Assembly (NCBI GenBank): GCA_017470055.1
Contig: JAFUFD010000038.1
Coordinates: 1-64,000, forward strand
Direction: 5' to 3'
DNA: 64,000 nt
Origin: Prevotella sp.
Lineage (GTDB): Bacteria > Bacteroidota > Bacteroidia > Bacteroidales > Bacteroidaceae
Shown here: positions 63,501-64,000 of the stretch, piece by piece
How positions within the stretch are numbered: the stretch's first letter is position 1
Layout of the letters: the number at the start of each line of letters is the position of its first letter
The notes under the pieces: model-generated
Seen by the model: only the letters and a program-made list of their open reading frames with translations
Database searches by the model: none
What the model was told of the DNA's origin: nothing
Made by a program: the position numbers and the translations under genes

Positions 63501-63646
63501 TCGTTCCAATGACTTGGACAGAGGCACCGATAACGGGCTCGTTGTCCACTTGAGTAACGACCGTACCATTAACTTTAGTTTGAGCAGTTACCCCCCCCCA
63601 AGAACAGGAAAAGGCCTGCCAAAAACATCATTAGTCTTTTTTTCAT
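60550..63646 (-). CDS. SusC/RagA TonB-dependent outer-membrane channel, start out of frame across G9
   Basis: A TonB-dependent channel of about 1031 residues. The continuous frame (63549 to 60550, 999 residues) begins inside the carboxypeptidase-like domain (NEPVIGASVQVIGTNVGTV); the TonB plug follows (VVTGYGVTRKAAFTGA, ALEGSVSGLQL, VFIRGRNSLNSG, VLKDATATSIYGARAANGV), then the barrel ending VFGLNVSF. Its signal peptide lies upstream in another frame: ATG at 63646 reads MKKRLMMFLAGLFLFLG, then a run of nine G on the coding strand (63591-63599) shifts translation to a stop after about 23 codons. Eight G would restore one frame through VTAQTKVNGTVV. So the gene is either phase-variable and OFF, or carries a homopolymer sequencing error. 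Confidence 0.9.
63591..63599 (-). repeat. poly-G tract (G9) in the SusC signal-peptide codons
   Basis: Nine consecutive C on the plus strand. The tract is the only reason why the start codon and the SusC body are in different frames; loss of one base joins them. Confidence 0.8.
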
Positions 63647-63788
63647 AAACTCTCTCTTGTTAATTATAAAAATAATGATTTAAATAACTTTTTACCGTAA
63701 AAAACTCATCTTTTATGTCCACCTCCCCCGACGAGGTTTTCTTTTCCTAATATATATGCTAACTATGGCACTTTCATTGAAGATTCTG

Positions 63789-63820
63789 CAAAATTACAAC
63801 AATTATTCACAATTGGCAAA
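63789..63820 (-). promoter_or_regulatory. promoter of the SusC/SusD unit
   Basis: On the minus strand TTTG (63820-63817), a 20-base spacer and TAATTTTG (63796-63789) match the Bacteroidales consensus. The leader to the ATG at 63646 is about 140 bases. No gene is seen from 63647 to 64000, and the far end is AT-rich. Confidence 0.7.
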
Positions 63821-64000
63821 TAATTTTTATGAAAAAGCGTCTTTTTCTGTCGTTTTTTAACATTTTGGGCGCTTTTTATACCTAATTAATGTGATTTTTT
63901 GCCAAAATCTTTCGATTTGTCATAAAGTGTACAACAACACTTCTCGCTCGTATATAATATATAATTAAGGTACGCGCACGTATAAGGTATTTTCTCCACC

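Noticed and set aside
59116-63646. A complete polysaccharide utilisation locus at the right end
   Set aside because: Only SusC and SusD are present, closed by a terminator; no glycoside hydrolase, regulator or surface-binding gene follows on that strand. Upstream genes may lie outside the window.

Overview
The window reads as a chromosome segment of a Bacteroidales bacterium, most probably Prevotella in the broad sense (Prevotella/Segatella). The evidence is the TAnnTTTG -7 promoter element in front of nearly every transcription unit, the near absence of Shine-Dalgarno sequences, a SusC/SusD pair, a type IX secretion sorting domain, an HU-like gene followed by a 'smalltalk' micro-protein, the Bacteroidetes-type dcw cluster (mraZ to ftsZ without murF or ddl), glycine-lipid genes and a Prevotella bryantii-like xylan cluster. 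There is no rRNA, CRISPR array, transposase, integrase or phage gene; two tRNA genes (Glu, Lys) are present.

Layout. 1-7.8 kb is an accessory island: a 2000-residue SpvB/FG-GAP/RHS protein with an HNH-type nuclease-like tip, a probable immunity gene downstream, a small exported protein with a sorting domain upstream, and RHS-like debris. 7.8-8.9 kb holds an HU-like gene with a long leader plus smalltalk. 8.9-15.5 kb is a xylan-use cluster (GPH symporter, SASA esterase, GH10 xylanase, GH43 enzyme, ECF sigma factor); the two outward promoters share a phased direct repeat. 15.5-19.6 kb carries a HAD phosphatase, gyrB, rpsT, tRNA-Glu and recO. 19.6-35.0 kb is the dcw cell-division and murein cluster on the minus strand, headed by mraZ with a recognisable MraZ box.

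35.0-35.6 kb is a repeat-rich gap with two large inverted repeats. 35.6-44.6 kb holds the glycine-lipid pair glsA-glsB, dgt, dut, a TPR protein, a DUF4292 lipoprotein, an EnvC-like murein hydrolase activator and an M20 deacylase. 44.7-50.0 kb is a tightly overlapping plus-strand run (acyl-CoA ligase, prfB, a 47-residue membrane protein, CYTH, DUF1460, LicD). It converges on a minus-strand unit made of metG, a fused cytidylyltransferase/CobD-like PLP enzyme and an opine-type dehydrogenase. LicD, the fusion and the dehydrogenase together suggest a pathway for decorating a surface glycan with a modified phosphoethanolamine. 55-59 kb carries a BASS transporter, fRMsr, tRNA-Lys with a duplicated 3' end, rsmI, a coiled-coil lipoprotein and a SprT-like protease. 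59.1-64 kb is a SusC/SusD pair whose SusC start is out of frame across a run of nine G.

Best leads for something new: the phosphoethanolamine/opine module (49.2-52.8 kb), the 22-bp-phased operator shared by the xylan promoters, the poly-G tract in the SusC signal peptide, the RHS toxin/immunity locus, and the two structured repeats at 35.1-35.5 kb.
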